Shown piece after piece: positions 42,048 to 42,253 of a DNA stretch of 42,253 nt (within the stretch, counting starts at the first letter, position 1; every line of letters begins with the position of its first letter). Under the pieces are notes generated by a model that searched no databases, was not told the origin of the DNA, and saw only the letters and a program-made list of their open reading frames with translations. Where the stretch lies: contig NZ_DAISXK010000027.1 in NCBI RefSeq assembly GCF_036825875.1, positions 1-42,253 on the forward strand, written 5' to 3'. This stretch comes from Paucihalobacter sp036825875. GTDB taxonomy: Bacteria > Bacteroidota > Bacteroidia > Flavobacteriales > Flavobacteriaceae. The translations under genes were made by a program, and so were the position numbers.

Positions 42048-42253
42048 ATGAGAGTTTTAGTAACAGGAGCAACAGGATACATCGGCAAAAGAATTATTCC
42101 TCTTTTGTTACAAGAAGGTCATATGGTCATTTGCCCTGTTAGAGATATACCCAGAGTACAGCAACTTTTTAAAGACCAAGAAGATGTTGAGTTGGTTGAA
42201 GCAGATTTCCTCAAAGCCGAAACCCTAAACAATCTGCCAAAAGATATTGATGC
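42048..42253 (+). CDS. NAD(P)-binding Rossmann protein, NmrA/epimerase type (partial)
   Basis: The first 68 residues start MRVLVTGATGYIGKRIIPLL, with the GxxGxxG dinucleotide loop of the atypical short-chain dehydrogenase group, and continue EGHMVICPVRDIPRVQQL, where the Arg suggests NADP(H). The gene runs off the window. It is 51 bases after the flavin reductase stop and is probably the fourth gene of the TetR operon. Confidence 0.85.
   Translation, partial: MRVLVTGATGYIGKRIIPLLLQEGHMVICPVRDIPRVQQLFKDQEDVELVEADFLKAETLNNLPKDID

Noticed and set aside
1..42253. CRISPR arrays, tRNA or rRNA genes, transposons, prophage or known defence systems
   Set aside because: No spaced direct repeats, tRNA-like cloverleafs, transposase or phage proteins were found when reading both strands by eye.

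Overview
The window looks like a chromosomal segment of a marine-type flavobacterium (Bacteroidetes, Flavobacteriaceae). The evidence is low GC, almost no Shine-Dalgarno sites, several promoter boxes of the form TAnnTTTG, a GLPGLI-family protein, Bacteroidetes-style lipoproteins and outer-membrane barrels, and many best-recognised families that are typical of Flavobacteriia. I could not run searches; family calls come from motifs and memory. I saw no rRNA, tRNA, CRISPR array, transposase or phage genes.

Layout. (1) 1-790: a small secreted protein flanked by inverted GTTGGGC / GCCCAAC half-sites, like a stranded gene cassette. (2) 955-3579: an outer-membrane barrel, a lipocalin-like lipoprotein, an OB-fold remnant, a copper-storage protein (Csp) and two small conserved proteins. 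(3) 3734-8452: a Ca2+/Na+ antiporter, a Usp-Kef operon (4-bp overlap, good promoter) and a polytopic membrane protein. (4) 8702-13605: a decayed Csp, an intact Csp, a cupin, a group III truncated haemoglobin, PEP carboxylase and a VOC protein. (5) 13632-14828 (minus strand): a PAS histidine kinase. (6) 15364-29911: a long stress island with a YflT-like protein, DUF4142, a baeRF/Balon-like ribosome factor, an envelope pair, MscS, DUF2383, YciF-like DUF892, a 38-residue membrane peptide, an AI-2E-family transporter, a PNPOx-like protein, Dps, a frameshifted sll1863-like coiled coil and DUF2254. (7) 30183-36924: an M23 peptidase, GLPGLI, a serine hydrolase, DUF2721, two DoxX-like proteins, a second MscS and an unknown membrane protein. 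(8) 37141-39141: a TPR histidine kinase followed by a fragment of a second copy of that unknown membrane protein. (9) 39377-42253: an operon of TetR-type regulator, ABC1 kinase, flavin reductase and NAD(P)-binding protein, running off the end.

How the genes fit together. Most of the window concerns metal and oxidant handling (three csp loci, Dps, ferritin-like proteins, haemoglobin), osmotic and ionic stress (two MscS channels, Kef-type and Ca2+ antiporters) and dormancy or general stress (the ribosome factor, Usp, YflT-like, DUF4142, PNPOx). No sigma factor or response regulator is present, so control of the island must come from elsewhere or from the two orphan hybrid-less kinases. The most promising less-described items are the ribosome factor with its adjoining overlapping envelope gene pair, the csp family in active decay, and the paired small proteins at 2963 and 26797.
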